NCBI RefSeq assembly: GCF_900114475.1
Contig: NZ_FOTE01000003.1
Span: 474,667-538,666, forward strand
Reading direction: 5' to 3'
From: Paenibacillus sp. 1_12
GTDB lineage: Bacteria; Bacillota; Bacilli; Paenibacillales; NBRC-103111
Length of the DNA: 64,000 bases
The notes beneath the pieces were generated by a model, which saw only the letters and a program-made list of their open reading frames with translations, did not search any database and was not told where the DNA came from. This document shows, in pieces, positions 42,805 through 52,924 of this stretch. The translations under genes were made by a program, and so were the position numbers. The stretch's first letter is position 1. The number at the start of each line of letters is the position of its first letter.

Positions 42805-43944
42805 TTAACCTGATCCCCGTACAATCAGTCGAGCGGACAAAATGACCTTTTCCGTATGTACACTGGGATGAGCCAGATTACGTAACAAGGCCTCCACGGC
42901 TCTGGTGCCCAGCAGCTCCTTGGCCAGTTCCACTGTAGTCAGTGGAGGTATGGAGCAGGCACTGGCGTCGATATTATCGATACCGATGATCTTACATCTG
43001 GATGGCACAGGTATCGAGTGCTCCTGCAGCAGCTTCATCAGCTTGAGCGCAATTTCATCATTAGCGCAAATAAAGCCATCCGGCAGCTCTTCGGACGGAA
43101 GCGACCCAACACGTTTGGTCAACTGCTGCTCCCATGTGGGCTGCCCATAAGAAATGGTCCATTTTCTTAATGAGCAGCCTTCCATTCGATGGGAGTGCTC
43201 GTCCAGTGCTTGGCGACAGCCCCACCATCTTTCCTGAAAGCTAACCGAATAGGGATCCTTCCCCACAAATACAATCCGCTTACAGCCCTGAGACAACATC
43301 CGGCGGCAAGCCAATCGGGCAGCCTCCAGATTGGCATTCAATATACAATCGGCACGAATAAGCGGTTCCTCATGATCAACAAGAATAACCGGCGCATCCG
43401 CTCTATGCAGCTGAACGAGCTTATTCAGTGAGGTTATCGGAAGAGTCCCCAACACAATAGATCCTAAGCAGGTCGGACTGGATATAGCCGCGAGTGGAGA
43501 AGTCATGGGGTTGTCCGTCATCAGCTTGCCGGGCGAGAGCACCTGTGTCTGCCAGCCATTGCCTTTGCAGCCAAGGATGACGCCGTTAAGTACGCGTGAC
43601 CAAAAGCTGATCTCGTCTCGCTGTTTATCATGAGCCCATATCGCCACATAAGCAGAAGCAGCATCAGTATGGGTCATGTCACCATCACATAATAAATCTG
43701 CAGCAGAAGGCAAGCCAGAGACAGCCTCAGATGCTGTATCGTTTGGCAGAAGGGAGGCACTTCTTTTGTCGGTCTTTATCCGATATCCGAGTGCCCTTGC
43801 CATAGCCTCCACTTCACGTCTGGTCGTTTCACTTACGCCAATCTTGCCGGATAAAGCTTGTGACACCGTATACTTGGAAACACCCAATCGATCAGCAATA
43901 AGCTGCATCGTTATTTTGGCATGCTGGCTAGATAAAGGAATCAT
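42805..43944 (-). CDS. LacI-family transcriptional regulator
   Basis: This is a 379-residue repressor-type regulator. The N-terminal helix-turn-helix and hinge are clear (QLIADRLGVSKYTVSQALSGKIGVSETTRREVEAMARALGYR). A linker with low-complexity Ala/Asp precedes the periplasmic-binding-protein-like sensor domain (SIVLGTLPI; PVILVDHEEP; ARRMLSQGCKRIVFVGKDPYS-type; PDGFICANDEIALKLMKLLQEH; IIGIDNIDASA). GAGGGG sits unusually close to the ATG at 43944. It is divergent from the large glycosidase gene at 44053, its likely target. Confidence 0.92.
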   Translation of the reverse strand: MIPLSSQHAKITMQLIADRLGVSKYTVSQALSGKIGVSETTRREVEAMARALGYRIKTDKRSASLLPNDTASEAVSGLPSAADLLCDGDMTHTDAASAYVAIWAHDKQRDEISFWSRVLNGVILGCKGNGWQTQVLSPGKLMTDNPMTSPLAAISSPTCLGSIVLGTLPITSLNKLVQLHRADAPVILVDHEEPLIRADCILNANLEAARLACRRMLSQGCKRIVFVGKDPYSVSFQERWWGCRQALDEHSHRMEGCSLRKWTISYGQPTWEQQLTKRVGSLPSEELPDGFICANDEIALKLMKLLQEHSIPVPSRCKIIGIDNIDASACSIPPLTTVELAKELLGTRAVEALLRNLAHPSVHTEKVILSARLIVRGSG

Positions 43945-44052
43945 CCCCTCTTACAAAATCAATTGACTAAACCTCATCATACCATTAAAGTGAGTCACGG
44001 AAAACAGCCTGTGAGCCTAACAAACCTAACAAAATAGATGGAGGTTAAGTGG

Positions 44053-47000
44053 ATGAGTAAATCAGTCGTTTTTTACGATCAAAGCTTTCCTTATGCAGGA
44101 GCGCGCCCTGATGCTGCGGCTTTGGAGCAGCTTGGCAAGCATGCGATTATTGCGGATGCGTATGAGCTTGCGGAGCATTTAACTCAAGCCGATACTTTGA
44201 TTCATTTGCATGGGCCCTATATGCCCAAGGCAGCATGGACGGGTATTCTTGAGCATCTTCGGCAGGGAAAGGGTCTTGTGCATCTGGGGGGAGCTCCATT
44301 CAAGGTGCCCGTATTCGCAGGATCCGAGGATGGTTCAAACACCTCATTGTGGATAGAAGAACCTGAGCAAACCGGTTACCACCAGCAATTGAATATCCAT
44401 GAAGCCATTGCAATCGATCCGTCTCCCATAGCCAAATTGACAGCGAACATGGATATTCCCTTGTTCGCTGATAAAATCGACTTGTTCACAGTTGAACCCA
44501 CATATGGACTGGTGCTCCATGTAACCAAGGTGGATGATCAGCCTGGACAGCTGGGATCAAGCGGGCCTATGGATGCCCACATCGTACCGTTGATGTTGGG
44601 CGTAACCGAAGGCAAGGTGAGTAGGGAAGCGGCAGCCCCCGCTGTCCTGATCGAAAATACGAAGGGAGCCTTCACTGGTGGACGCTGGATTCTGGTTAAT
44701 CAGCAGTTGAGTCCCGCATTCTGGCACGATGGTGCAGGTATAGACGCGTTGCTGGAATGGAGTCGTTACACATCGCTTGGTGTCACCGAGCTATGGCTGA
44801 AGACGAATTACGCCTCCTACGAGCCAGGTGATAAAGTAACGACCAGCTTGCAGCTGCAAAAGCTTGGCAGCAGAAGCGGTGCTAATGCGGAGTGGACGTT
44901 TACCTTAAAGCTGAAGAAGGCGAATAACAGTACGGGGATGATAGCGGACCCAAGCTTTTCATACAAGGACGATCAGTTTACCACTGTTTGGCAGGGTGAA
45001 ACGAAGCAGTTGGCTTCACATGAGCTGGGTTTTGTCCGCAACAGCCTGCCGATTCCGGTGGAGACGGGCTTTTATATTGTGGAATGCGAGGCGGTATCCA
45101 CGGATGGAGAGACCCGCCGACTGCGTCAAGGCTTCTGGGGAATGGATACGGAATGGCTGCAGCAGGGTGAAATGATCAGCGTGGACCGTGATTACTTTTG
45201 GAAAAACGGCCGTCCGCTGCCTGTGGTCGGTATGACCTATATGACCTCAGATGTGGCTAGAAAATTCCTGTTCATGCCAAATGTAGCTGTATGGGATCGC
45301 GATATGGCACAGATGAAACGAGCGGGCATCAATATGCTGCGCACCGGTATTTGGACAGCCTGGCGCAGTGTGATGTTCGTCGACGGTCATCCTTATGAGG
45401 AAGTGCTGCGGGCTATTGATGCTTTTATACTGACGGCCAAACGATATGATCTGGAAGTTACCTTTAACTTCTTCGCATTTACTCCCGAAACCTGGGATGG
45501 TGTGAACCCTTATCTGGATCCGCGCAGTGTAGAGGCACAGAAACGGTTTATTGCGGCAATCGTGTCGCGCCATAAAGAATCAACAAATGTACATTGGGAC
45601 TTGATTAATGAGCCGTCGATGTTTGATCCGCGTCGTTTGTTCTCCGGGCCCCGTTCTTGCCAAGATCCCTTTGAGCGTAAAGCTTTTGTCCATTGGTTGA
45701 AGGAACGTCACGGTTCCGTCCGCTTGCTTCAGGAACGTTGGAATATGACGCCTGATGAGCTGCCTGCTTTTGAAGCTGCGCAGCTGCCTGAGCCGAATGA
45801 TATCAATTTTAGAACGACAGAAAATCTTGCGAAAAAAGGCGGACCATGGCTCGACTACACCTTATTTACGATGGACATGCACAATGAATGGGCTGCTAAA
45901 TTAATTAAGACGATCCGCTCCATTCAACCGAAGCAGTTGGTTACGGTCGGGCAGGATGAGGGTCTCGGAGCGCAGCGCCCATCTCCTTTTTTCTATGCAG
46001 AAGCAGTAGATTATACGACTGTGCATTCTTGGTGGAAAATGGATGATCTCGTATGGGATGGTGTCTTTACCAAAGCGGCTGACAAACCGAACCTGATTCA
46101 GGAAACAGGCATTATGTACGTGGAAACGCCGGATGGACGAGCAAAGCGGAATGAAGCAGAGCTGCGCAACATTTTGGAGCGAAAATATGCTTATGCTTTC
46201 TCCACAGGCGGTGCGGGAGCGGTACAGTGGATCTGGAACACGAACTTTTATATGAATAATATTAATGAGTCCAATATTGGAGCACTGCGGGCAGATGGAA
46301 CGGAGAAGCCGGAAGCGGGCGTATCGTATGATTTTGGACATTTTATGGAATCGATTCGTGACTTGTTTGTTGAACGGAAGCTGGAGGAAACAGCTGTAGT
46401 TTTTCCATATTCAAACGATTTTTCAAATCGTAAGCTGGCTTATGAAGCTACGACGAAGCTGGTCCGCACGCTGTCGTACAATTTGAATGTACACGCACGA
46501 GGGTTGAGCGAATATCATTTGGACTCTTTGACGGAATGGGCGCCTAAGCTGATTATCGTGCCCAGCGCGCACAACTTCAGTACGGATGCATGGGATAGGC
46601 TGATTGCTCATATTTCTGAACAAGGTGGCGTGCTGCTCATTACAGGTCCTGTTGGTCTGGACGATTATTGGCGTCCAATTGCCCGACTAACGGCTGAGGT
46701 CGGCCCAACAATTGTCACTAACCTGCTGCGTGAAGAGCTGCTGGAGATCAACGGACGAAAGCTGCCGGTTTCATTCGGTGGAGCTCGGATTGCAGATGCC
46801 AATAAGCAAAGACCACTTCTGCCGCCAGCAGGGAATGACAGTCAAGGGGCAAGTATGAAAGGAACTATAGGCAGCAATAAGCTAACAGATGTGCAGCTTG
46901 GAAAAGGCCGGTTGATCTGGTGCCCGTTGCCTGTGGAGCTGAATGACCGTAACGAGCCTTTGGAAGAGCTGTATAAGCTGGCGTTAGCAGCATCCGGAGT

Positions 47001-47259
47001 TTCAGAGGAGCTGGAATGGCAGCTGGGCGGCGATTGTCCGGGCTTGTATGGTCGCAAGCTTAGCTTCCGTGAGGGCGCATTGTATATCTTTGTCTCGGAG
47101 TATGCGATCGATATGGATATTAGGGTCAAGGACCCTGTTACCGGTGTTAGCTATGCTTTTGCCGTGGAAAGTGAGCGGACGGTTATGTTTGCAGCTAATC
47201 TGAAAGGCGAGATCACTGCTGTCTACAGACCGGAAGAAGTTACAGTGACAAGCTTGTAG
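44053..47259 (+). CDS. large clan GH-A glycoside hydrolase (beta-galactosidase-like)
   Basis: This is a 1068-residue intracellular-looking enzyme with no signal peptide. The start at 44053 follows GGAGG by nine bases; an ATG 15 bases earlier overlaps that site. An N-terminal region (about 1-370) of beta-sandwich character precedes a TIM barrel (about 385-720). Its retaining catalytic pair is visible as Glu520 in WDLINEPSM (acid/base) and Glu684 in LIQETGIMY (nucleophile). A later region (about 760-900) resembles the glutamine amidotransferase-like trimerisation domain of GH42 enzymes (TAVVFPYSNDFSNRKL; GVLLITGPVGLDDYW). The exact CAZy family and substrate are uncertain. The divergent LacI regulator probably controls it. 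Confidence 0.82.
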   Translation: MSKSVVFYDQSFPYAGARPDAAALEQLGKHAIIADAYELAEHLTQADTLIHLHGPYMPKAAWTGILEHLRQGKGLVHLGGAPFKVPVFAGSEDGSNTSLWIEEPEQTGYHQQLNIHEAIAIDPSPIAKLTANMDIPLFADKIDLFTVEPTYGLVLHVTKVDDQPGQLGSSGPMDAHIVPLMLGVTEGKVSREAAAPAVLIENTKGAFTGGRWILVNQQLSPAFWHDGAGIDALLEWSRYTSLGVTELWLKTNYASYEPGDKVTTSLQLQKLGSRSGANAEWTFTLKLKKANNSTGMIADPSFSYKDDQFTTVWQGETKQLASHELGFVRNSLPIPVETGFYIVECEAVSTDGETRRLRQGFWGMDTEWLQQGEMISVDRDYFWKNGRPLPVVGMTYMTSDVARKFLFMPNVAVWDRDMAQMKRAGINMLRTGIWTAWRSVMFVDGHPYEEVLRAIDAFILTAKRYDLEVTFNFFAFTPETWDGVNPYLDPRSVEAQKRFIAAIVSRHKESTNVHWDLINEPSMFDPRRLFSGPRSCQDPFERKAFVHWLKERHGSVRLLQERWNMTPDELPAFEAAQLPEPNDINFRTTENLAKKGGPWLDYTLFTMDMHNEWAAKLIKTIRSIQPKQLVTVGQDEGLGAQRPSPFFYAEAVDYTTVHSWWKMDDLVWDGVFTKAADKPNLIQETGIMYVETPDGRAKRNEAELRNILERKYAYAFSTGGAGAVQWIWNTNFYMNNINESNIGALRADGTEKPEAGVSYDFGHFMESIRDLFVERKLEETAVVFPYSNDFSNRKLAYEATTKLVRTLSYNLNVHARGLSEYHLDSLTEWAPKLIIVPSAHNFSTDAWDRLIAHISEQGGVLLITGPVGLDDYWRPIARLTAEVGPTIVTNLLREELLEINGRKLPVSFGGARIADANKQRPLLPPAGNDSQGASMKGTIGSNKLTDVQLGKGRLIWCPLPVELNDRNEPLEELYKLALAASGVSEELEWQLGGDCPGLYGRKLSFREGALYIFVSEYAIDMDIRVKDPVTGVSYAFAVESERTVMFAANLKGEITAVYRPEEVTVTSL

Positions 47260-47320
47260 CACGCTTTTCTGTAGATAAGCTGAGACTTTTTCAGCAAGGA
47301 TTTCAGGCCTTTTTTACAAC

Positions 47321-47364
47321 AATAGGGATAGGGTTCTTTACCAGGACCTTGTCCCTATTTTTTA
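47321..47364 (+). terminator. rho-independent terminator after the glycosidase
   Basis: AATAGGGA (47321-47328) pairs with TCCCTATT (47352-47359), and the stem extends inward with further pairs. TTTTT follows. Confidence 0.8.
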
Positions 47365-47486
47365 AAAGAAAATGATGTTCGCGGCACAAAAAATCTGCTA
47401 CAATCATCGTAGTACACCCATCATCATAGAATAATCTGATGTAAGCGTTTTATTAGTTTTGGGATAGCAGCTAGAGGGGAGCTTGA

Positions 47487-49424
47487 ATGACGATGACCAT
47501 GCTGTTTAAATTCAAATGGCTGAAATATGCCTTGTCTGCTGTTGTGATAATTACAATGTTCTTGGCTTATGAAATTATCACGGTAGAAGGGGAAGCCAGC
47601 ACCCCGCGTTTTGTGCTTATGAGGCTTGAAGATATCGGCCCGGGCGGACAGTATGAAACGCTGGAACAGCTGGGTAAGCTTCGAACCGTGCTTGAATATT
47701 TACGTGATCAGCAGGTTGTGTATCATCTAGCCGTCATTCCACGTTGGATCAGTATGCCTGCGGATGGAAGCCATTATGACGTTTCACTGGATCAAACGGA
47801 TAATCCTTACGTAGCCGCTTATCAGAAGGTGTTGAAGGATGCGATCGCTGACGGAGCTACACTTGGTATGCATGGATACACGCACCAAGTTGGCAATGTT
47901 CGCCGTGATGACGGACATCAGGATTCAGGAATTGGGAATGAGTTCAACAATCCGGGCTCCGAGGAAACGATGAGTGCCGCCTTTGCTGAACCGAGATTGC
48001 AGGCTGGACTGGACATTTTTAAAAAAGCGGGACTCAAACCGCGTTTTTGGGAAGCACCGCATTATCGGTCAACTCCTGAGCAGGATAAATTGTTTCGTAA
48101 TTATTTTGGCCTGAATTACCAGGCTGATGTGCAGACAAACCGCAATACGCCGGTTGCCCAATATGTAACAGAGCGTAACAGCGGGTATGGCCAATCCTCT
48201 CTGGGGGCTGCATATGTACCTACTCCATTTGATTATATTCCTTCAAATAAGGACGAAAAGCTGATTTTGGATCGTGTAGGCAAATCGAATATTGTAGCTT
48301 CGTTCTTTTTCCATCCTTTTCTGGAATTCAAATATTTGGCTCCGGTTGTGGATGAGACGGGAGAGAGCATCCTGCGTGATGGTTTACCTGAATATCATTA
48401 TTTAAGTCAGGACAAAAGCTTGCTTCAGAAGCTCGTTCTCGGTTTGAAGGCGAAACACTATTCGTTCTTTTCTATACAGGACTATGTTCCGTTTACGCCT
48501 GCTCACAGTGTGAAGTTAAGCTCTTCTGCACAGCAGGACAAGGAAAAAATGATGCTTGGGGATGTAACCGGTGATGGTCAAGCGGATCTAATCCGATGGG
48601 ATACGAAAAGTGGGTCCATTACCGTAACGCCTGGCTCCTATAATGGAATGCGCAATGAACCGCAGGGCTCTCCAGCTCTTTGGGCGAATGTTGCTTATAA
48701 AGCTGGTGCAGCAGCGGCGCTTGGCAGCAGCAGCAAGGAGGACATCAGCAGTTTGTGGATCTTGCAGCCATCAGGCATGCTTGAGCGTTTTAGTTCGGAC
48801 GGACAGCGTTTCTCGCTGACAAACAGCTGGAAGACAGAACCGCGCAGCTGTGCAAATCTATTTGTTCTGCCTCAGACAGATGGTGATGTAGTCGTAGCTG
48901 GCCTGACAACGGACCGTTTGCAGCTGTTTGGCTATGTGGTGAGTAAAGGTTTAGTGAAACCGATCAAACCGTATACATTTAATAATGAGCTCACAGCTGA
49001 ACTGCAGCCTCGTAAGCTGGATAATGGCGGGTTTGGCCTATTCTCTTCAAGGTCTGGTGCTGCTAAGGGGATTCAATGGAATGCAGACCTCACGACCATG
49101 GAATGGAAGCAAAATAAGCAAGAGCTGGGCATTCCCAATGAGGATGGCGTACTGAGGTTTGGTGATTTTAATGGAGATGGACGCGAAGACGTGTTGCGCT
49201 GGAATGCGGAAACCGGACGTTTTACCGTCTATTTGAATAACAAGGAAGGCGGATATTCGCTGCTGTCTTCTTTTGGCCCATGGGGTAGACCAGGCTCCAA
49301 ATTGGTCGTAAAGGATTTGGATGGAAATGGTAAAAGTGACTTGGCTTTGTTCAATCGCGAGGAAGGTTTTATGGATACCGCACTTTCCTTCGAGAGCAGA
49401 GACCTGCAGCTGCACCGTCCGTAG
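47487..49424 (+). CDS. DUF2334 deacetylase-like protein with FG-GAP repeats
   Basis: This is a 645-residue exported protein. One membrane helix near the start (about 12-28) acts as signal or anchor. The DUF2334 domain, a polysaccharide deacetylase relative, covers about 40-345 with FVLMRLEDIGP, HLAVIPRW, LGMHGYTHQVG, FWEAPHYRS and SFFFHPFLEF. The C-terminal third has FG-GAP/VCBS-like calcium-binding repeats: GDVTGDGQADLIRWD, GDFNGDGREDVLRWN and KDLDGNGKSDLALFN. AGAGGGGA precedes the first ATG. It is a single gene, probably acting on surface or environmental polysaccharide. Confidence 0.87.
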   Translation: MTMTMLFKFKWLKYALSAVVIITMFLAYEIITVEGEASTPRFVLMRLEDIGPGGQYETLEQLGKLRTVLEYLRDQQVVYHLAVIPRWISMPADGSHYDVSLDQTDNPYVAAYQKVLKDAIADGATLGMHGYTHQVGNVRRDDGHQDSGIGNEFNNPGSEETMSAAFAEPRLQAGLDIFKKAGLKPRFWEAPHYRSTPEQDKLFRNYFGLNYQADVQTNRNTPVAQYVTERNSGYGQSSLGAAYVPTPFDYIPSNKDEKLILDRVGKSNIVASFFFHPFLEFKYLAPVVDETGESILRDGLPEYHYLSQDKSLLQKLVLGLKAKHYSFFSIQDYVPFTPAHSVKLSSSAQQDKEKMMLGDVTGDGQADLIRWDTKSGSITVTPGSYNGMRNEPQGSPALWANVAYKAGAAAALGSSSKEDISSLWILQPSGMLERFSSDGQRFSLTNSWKTEPRSCANLFVLPQTDGDVVVAGLTTDRLQLFGYVVSKGLVKPIKPYTFNNELTAELQPRKLDNGGFGLFSSRSGAAKGIQWNADLTTMEWKQNKQELGIPNEDGVLRFGDFNGDGREDVLRWNAETGRFTVYLNNKEGGYSLLSSFGPWGRPGSKLVVKDLDGNGKSDLALFNREEGFMDTALSFESRDLQLHRP

Positions 49425-49456
49425 GCATAATTATCAATTTGATTAATTTGAGAACG

Positions 49457-49488
49457 GCTCTTGGATGCAGATGCCAAGGGCTTCTTTT
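49457..49488 (+). terminator. rho-independent terminator after the DUF2334 gene
   Basis: GCTCTTGG (49457-49464) pairs with CCAAGGGC (49474-49481) with one G-T pair, followed by TTCTTTT. Confidence 0.7.
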
Positions 49489-49580
49489 CCTATAAAATAA
49501 GTTTCTTGAATAGCAATCCGATATGGGGCACAATGAGGAGGGTCTGACTCACACAACTTTTATCAAGGAGAACTGGAAAT

Positions 49581-50945
49581 ATGGGTTTTACGAAAAATTG
49601 GAAAATGATTTTAGCGCTTGCGCTTCCTTCGATTATTTCTTTTGCCTCAGGAACCGTTACGGGAACGATTAACCTGATTATGGTGGGCTCCATGGGGGCA
49701 CTCGTGATTGCCGCCGTAGGCGTATCCAATATTATTGCCTATAATGCCTGGGCCATTTGCTCCGGCTTTGGTCATTCCGTGAATTACCTGGTCGCGCAAA
49801 ATTATGGGGCAGGGCAGATCAAACAGGCTGTAGAGCGAACGTATATTGCACTTTATGTAGCTCTGCTTGCAGCCATCTGTATTGCAACGCTTGGTATTGT
49901 CGCACCAAGTGGGATCCTGCAGCTGATGGGCAGCTCCCAGGAGCTGGTCGACACGGGATCTATCTATTTACGCTATCGTTTGTTTGCGGTGGCTTGTTTT
50001 ATGATTAGTTTTGTATTTCATGGTTTTTTTCGTGGTGTTGGGGATACACGTACTCCTATGGTGATGACGATCCTATCGAATGTCACGATGATTTTTTTTA
50101 CTTATACGCTGACTTACGGCCAGTTGGGGTTTCCTAAGCTGGGACTGGAAGGAGCGGGGATGGCTGTTTTTTTGGGTGAGGCTTTATGTCTGGCCGGCAG
50201 TATGTATGTTTATCTGGTACGGATGCATGGTCGCTTCGGCACACGCCGACGTGTGAGGATGAGTGGTACGGAAGCCCGGCTTATTATTGGAGAAAGTGGT
50301 AAGCTTGGCACGCAGGAGCTGGCAATGAGTGCGGCTATGTTTGTATTTACGATGTATGTTACGAGACTTGGAACGGACGCGCTGGCAGCAAATGAGATTG
50401 CGTTGAACGTGATGGGGCTTGGTTTCATGCCTGCTTTTGGCTTTGGGGCGACAGCAACCATATTGGTCGGTCAGGAAATCGGGCGAGGTGCCCCATTTAA
50501 AGCAAGACGCATGGCGACTGATGTGGCAGTACTGGGTAGTATTTTCCTGTTTGTGCTGGGTCTTGCCGAGTTTATTTTTGCCGAACCAATTGCCCTACTG
50601 TATACAGACGAATTTAATGTGTATAGGCTGGCAGCCCAATTGATCACGGTATCCGCTTTTTTACAGCTGTTCGATGGCTTGCTCAATTATTACGCGGGTG
50701 GTCTTCGGGGGATCGGGGATACCACGTTTCTACTTCGTATCTCGCTCATTTTGAATTGGGTGATTTTTATCCCCGGTGCTTATGTATTGATCTTTGTGTT
50801 GAATTGGGGAAGTATGGGTGCGTGGATTTCGCTGTATGTATTCCTCTTCCTGTTCGCGCTTGCGTGTGTGCTTCGTTTCTATCGAACCGACTGGCATGGT
50901 GTGACCATGAAGCAAGCTGAGTCAGGGAGTGCCAGTAATCATTAG
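49581..50945 (+). CDS. MATE-family multidrug/sodium antiporter
   Basis: This is a 454-residue exporter with about twelve hydrophobic helices in two homologous halves. Family traits are IISFASGTVTGTINLIMVGSMG in helix 1-2, GFGHSVNYLVAQNYGAG, FHGFFRGVGDTRTPM and the mirrored GFGATATILVGQEIGRG and YAGGLRGIGDTTF. The substrate is unknown. A good AAGGAGA lies before the ATG. It is followed after 60 bases by the amidase gene, which has its own ribosome site. Confidence 0.93.
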   Translation: MGFTKNWKMILALALPSIISFASGTVTGTINLIMVGSMGALVIAAVGVSNIIAYNAWAICSGFGHSVNYLVAQNYGAGQIKQAVERTYIALYVALLAAICIATLGIVAPSGILQLMGSSQELVDTGSIYLRYRLFAVACFMISFVFHGFFRGVGDTRTPMVMTILSNVTMIFFTYTLTYGQLGFPKLGLEGAGMAVFLGEALCLAGSMYVYLVRMHGRFGTRRRVRMSGTEARLIIGESGKLGTQELAMSAAMFVFTMYVTRLGTDALAANEIALNVMGLGFMPAFGFGATATILVGQEIGRGAPFKARRMATDVAVLGSIFLFVLGLAEFIFAEPIALLYTDEFNVYRLAAQLITVSAFLQLFDGLLNYYAGGLRGIGDTTFLLRISLILNWVIFIPGAYVLIFVLNWGSMGAWISLYVFLFLFALACVLRFYRTDWHGVTMKQAESGSASNH

Positions 50946-51005
50946 TCAAAATCATAGTGCCGATGAGAGCTAGGCATTTACAAATATTGAATGGAGATGA
51001 ATATT

Positions 51006-51920
51006 GTGAGTAAGCTGCAAACAAGCGGAATTATCACGTTGTTGGCATTTGGCGTTGTATCCATGGTTATAGCTTATACCCAACTGCCTGACCGTTCCAA
51101 GGAAGAGTCGGCGCAGGTTCCTGCTGTTCAAGCTGTCCCATCGACGGCACCCCCATCTATGGGTACAAGCCTGACATTGAACGGCTCGTCCACGCAAGCT
51201 CAGACTGCAAATACGAATTCACCAGAGGCGTCCTCCACTGTTCCGCAGCAGTTGGCAGAAACCCCCGAGCCAGCGTCTATTTCGCGAGGACTTATCTACC
51301 TGGACCCAGGCCATCAACGTAAAGGGAATTCGCAGCAGGAGCCGGTATCGCCTGACTCCAAGGAAAAGAAAGCAAAGGTTACCGGAGGTACAAGAGGCGT
51401 TGCTACAGGAAAGCCGGAATATGTGCTGAATCTGGAAGTCGCTGTGTTGTTAAAGGAGGTGCTGATCGCTCGGGGATTCGAGGTGCAGATGACCCGTGAG
51501 GATCATGATGTCGATATCAGCAACGTCGAGAGAGCGGAGATGGCGAACGCAGCGAACGCGCAGCTTGCAGTCCGTATCCATGCTGACGGGAATGATTCGC
51601 CCAAAGCCAAAGGCTATTCGGTCTTGTACCCGGATGCAGGAGTAAGGTCAACGCAGAGCATTCAACCGACAAGCAAAAAGGCAGCAGAATCGATTCTTGA
51701 AGCGCTGAAAGCCGGAACAGATGCTGCATCCAGAGGGATGGTGGCCCGTAGCGACTTATCCGGGTTTAACTGGTCGAAGGTGCCTGTAGTATTGATTGAA
51801 TTAGGATTTATGACGAATCCGGCAGAGGATAATCTGCTGTCCGATCCTGAATATCAGCAGCGGATGGTGGATGCGATAGCCGACGGGATCGATACCTACA
51901 TGAATAACAAGGAAGATTAG
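51006..51920 (+). CDS. N-acetylmuramoyl-L-alanine amidase (amidase_3, CwlD-like)
   Basis: This is a cell-wall hydrolase that cleaves the lactyl-amide bond between muramic acid and stem peptide. Starting at GTG 51006 gives 304 residues. A GGAG ten bases earlier supports this start; ATG codons at 50991 and 50997 overlap or precede that site. One N-terminal helix (about 8-28) and a Ser/Thr/Pro linker (to about 90) precede the zinc-dependent domain: YLDPGHQRKGN, EYVLNLEVAVLL, MTREDHDVD, LAVRIHADGN and VLIELGFMTNPAED. The zinc ligands His, Glu, His and the catalytic Glu are present. Confidence 0.92.
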   Translation: MSKLQTSGIITLLAFGVVSMVIAYTQLPDRSKEESAQVPAVQAVPSTAPPSMGTSLTLNGSSTQAQTANTNSPEASSTVPQQLAETPEPASISRGLIYLDPGHQRKGNSQQEPVSPDSKEKKAKVTGGTRGVATGKPEYVLNLEVAVLLKEVLIARGFEVQMTREDHDVDISNVERAEMANAANAQLAVRIHADGNDSPKAKGYSVLYPDAGVRSTQSIQPTSKKAAESILEALKAGTDAASRGMVARSDLSGFNWSKVPVVLIELGFMTNPAEDNLLSDPEYQQRMVDAIADGIDTYMNNKED

Positions 51921-52139
51921 TAGTTTAGTAGATTAGCAGTTTCAATGTGAGGAACACGTAGATTGGTTTGGAGCAGAGTATGAAGTAAGATGTCTTTTTC
52001 AAGGGATATGTGAATGTGTGGAGATCTCATCAGCGTTTCCAGTACATACTGCTTGACCTTGGAACGGCATTTGTCTATCGTAGTAGTATGAGAGAATGCC
52101 ACGTGTATGACATAATGTGTTGGATGGAGCGGATGAGTC

Positions 52140-52835
52140 GTGGCAGAGCAGACAATTTTGGTTATTGAAGATGATCCGGAGATTCGCAATATTATTCAGT
52201 TATATTTGCAAAGAAATCAATACGAGGTTGCCTTGGCAGAGCATGGCGATGAGGGGATTGCTATGTTGGAGGCGGTCCAGCCGGATTTGATCATTTTGGA
52301 TGTGCTCCTACCAGGCAGGAACGGTTTCGAGGTGTGTAAAGAGATTCGTAAGGTTTCCTCGGTACCGGTGCTTTTTTTGAGTTGCATGATGGAGGAGCAT
52401 GACAAAATCGTAGGTCTTGGCGTTGGCGGTGATGATTATATGACGAAGCCTTTCAGCCCAAATGAGCTGGTTGCACGGGTAGAAGCGCATCTGCGTCGCC
52501 CTTTTTTGTTAGGAAGCCCATCGAACAGGGTTGAGAAAATTCAATACAAAGGTTTATATATGGATTTACTAAACCGCCATGTATCTGTGAATGGGACTGC
52601 TGTAAACCTTGTCAAAAAAGAGTTTGAGCTGTTGAGGTATTTGGGCAGCCGCCCCGGAAAAATATTCACTCATGAGGAGCTGTTCCGCGAAATATGGGGG
52701 CAGAAAAGCTACAACGACACTCGTACGTTAATTGTACATATCAGCAATCTTCGGAAGAAGATAGAGCCAGACCCAGCAAATCCGGAATTTATTATTAATG
52801 TCCACGGAGTGGGTTATAAATTTAATGCATCATGA
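52140..52835 (+). CDS. OmpR-family response regulator, orphan
   Basis: This is a 231-residue response regulator starting at GTG 52140 with GGAG ten bases upstream. The receiver domain shows VIEDDPE, phosphoacceptor Asp (IILDVLLPGRNG) and the Lys of DDYMTKPFSP. A Met-Met-Glu-Glu sequence follows the conserved Ser (FLSCMMEEHDK). The winged-helix domain covers about 130-230 (NLVKKEFELLRYLGSRPGKIF; INVHGVGYKF). No kinase is adjacent. sbcD begins 90 bases downstream. Confidence 0.9.
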   Translation: MAEQTILVIEDDPEIRNIIQLYLQRNQYEVALAEHGDEGIAMLEAVQPDLIILDVLLPGRNGFEVCKEIRKVSSVPVLFLSCMMEEHDKIVGLGVGGDDYMTKPFSPNELVARVEAHLRRPFLLGSPSNRVEKIQYKGLYMDLLNRHVSVNGTAVNLVKKEFELLRYLGSRPGKIFTHEELFREIWGQKSYNDTRTLIVHISNLRKKIEPDPANPEFIINVHGVGYKFNAS

Positions 52836-52924
52836 ATGGAACCAGCTTGAGATGTAGTATTCATTTTACGATGTCAGGCTGATCATTTCTAAATATCCAA
52901 GCATTTGAACAGGAGGGAATCACC

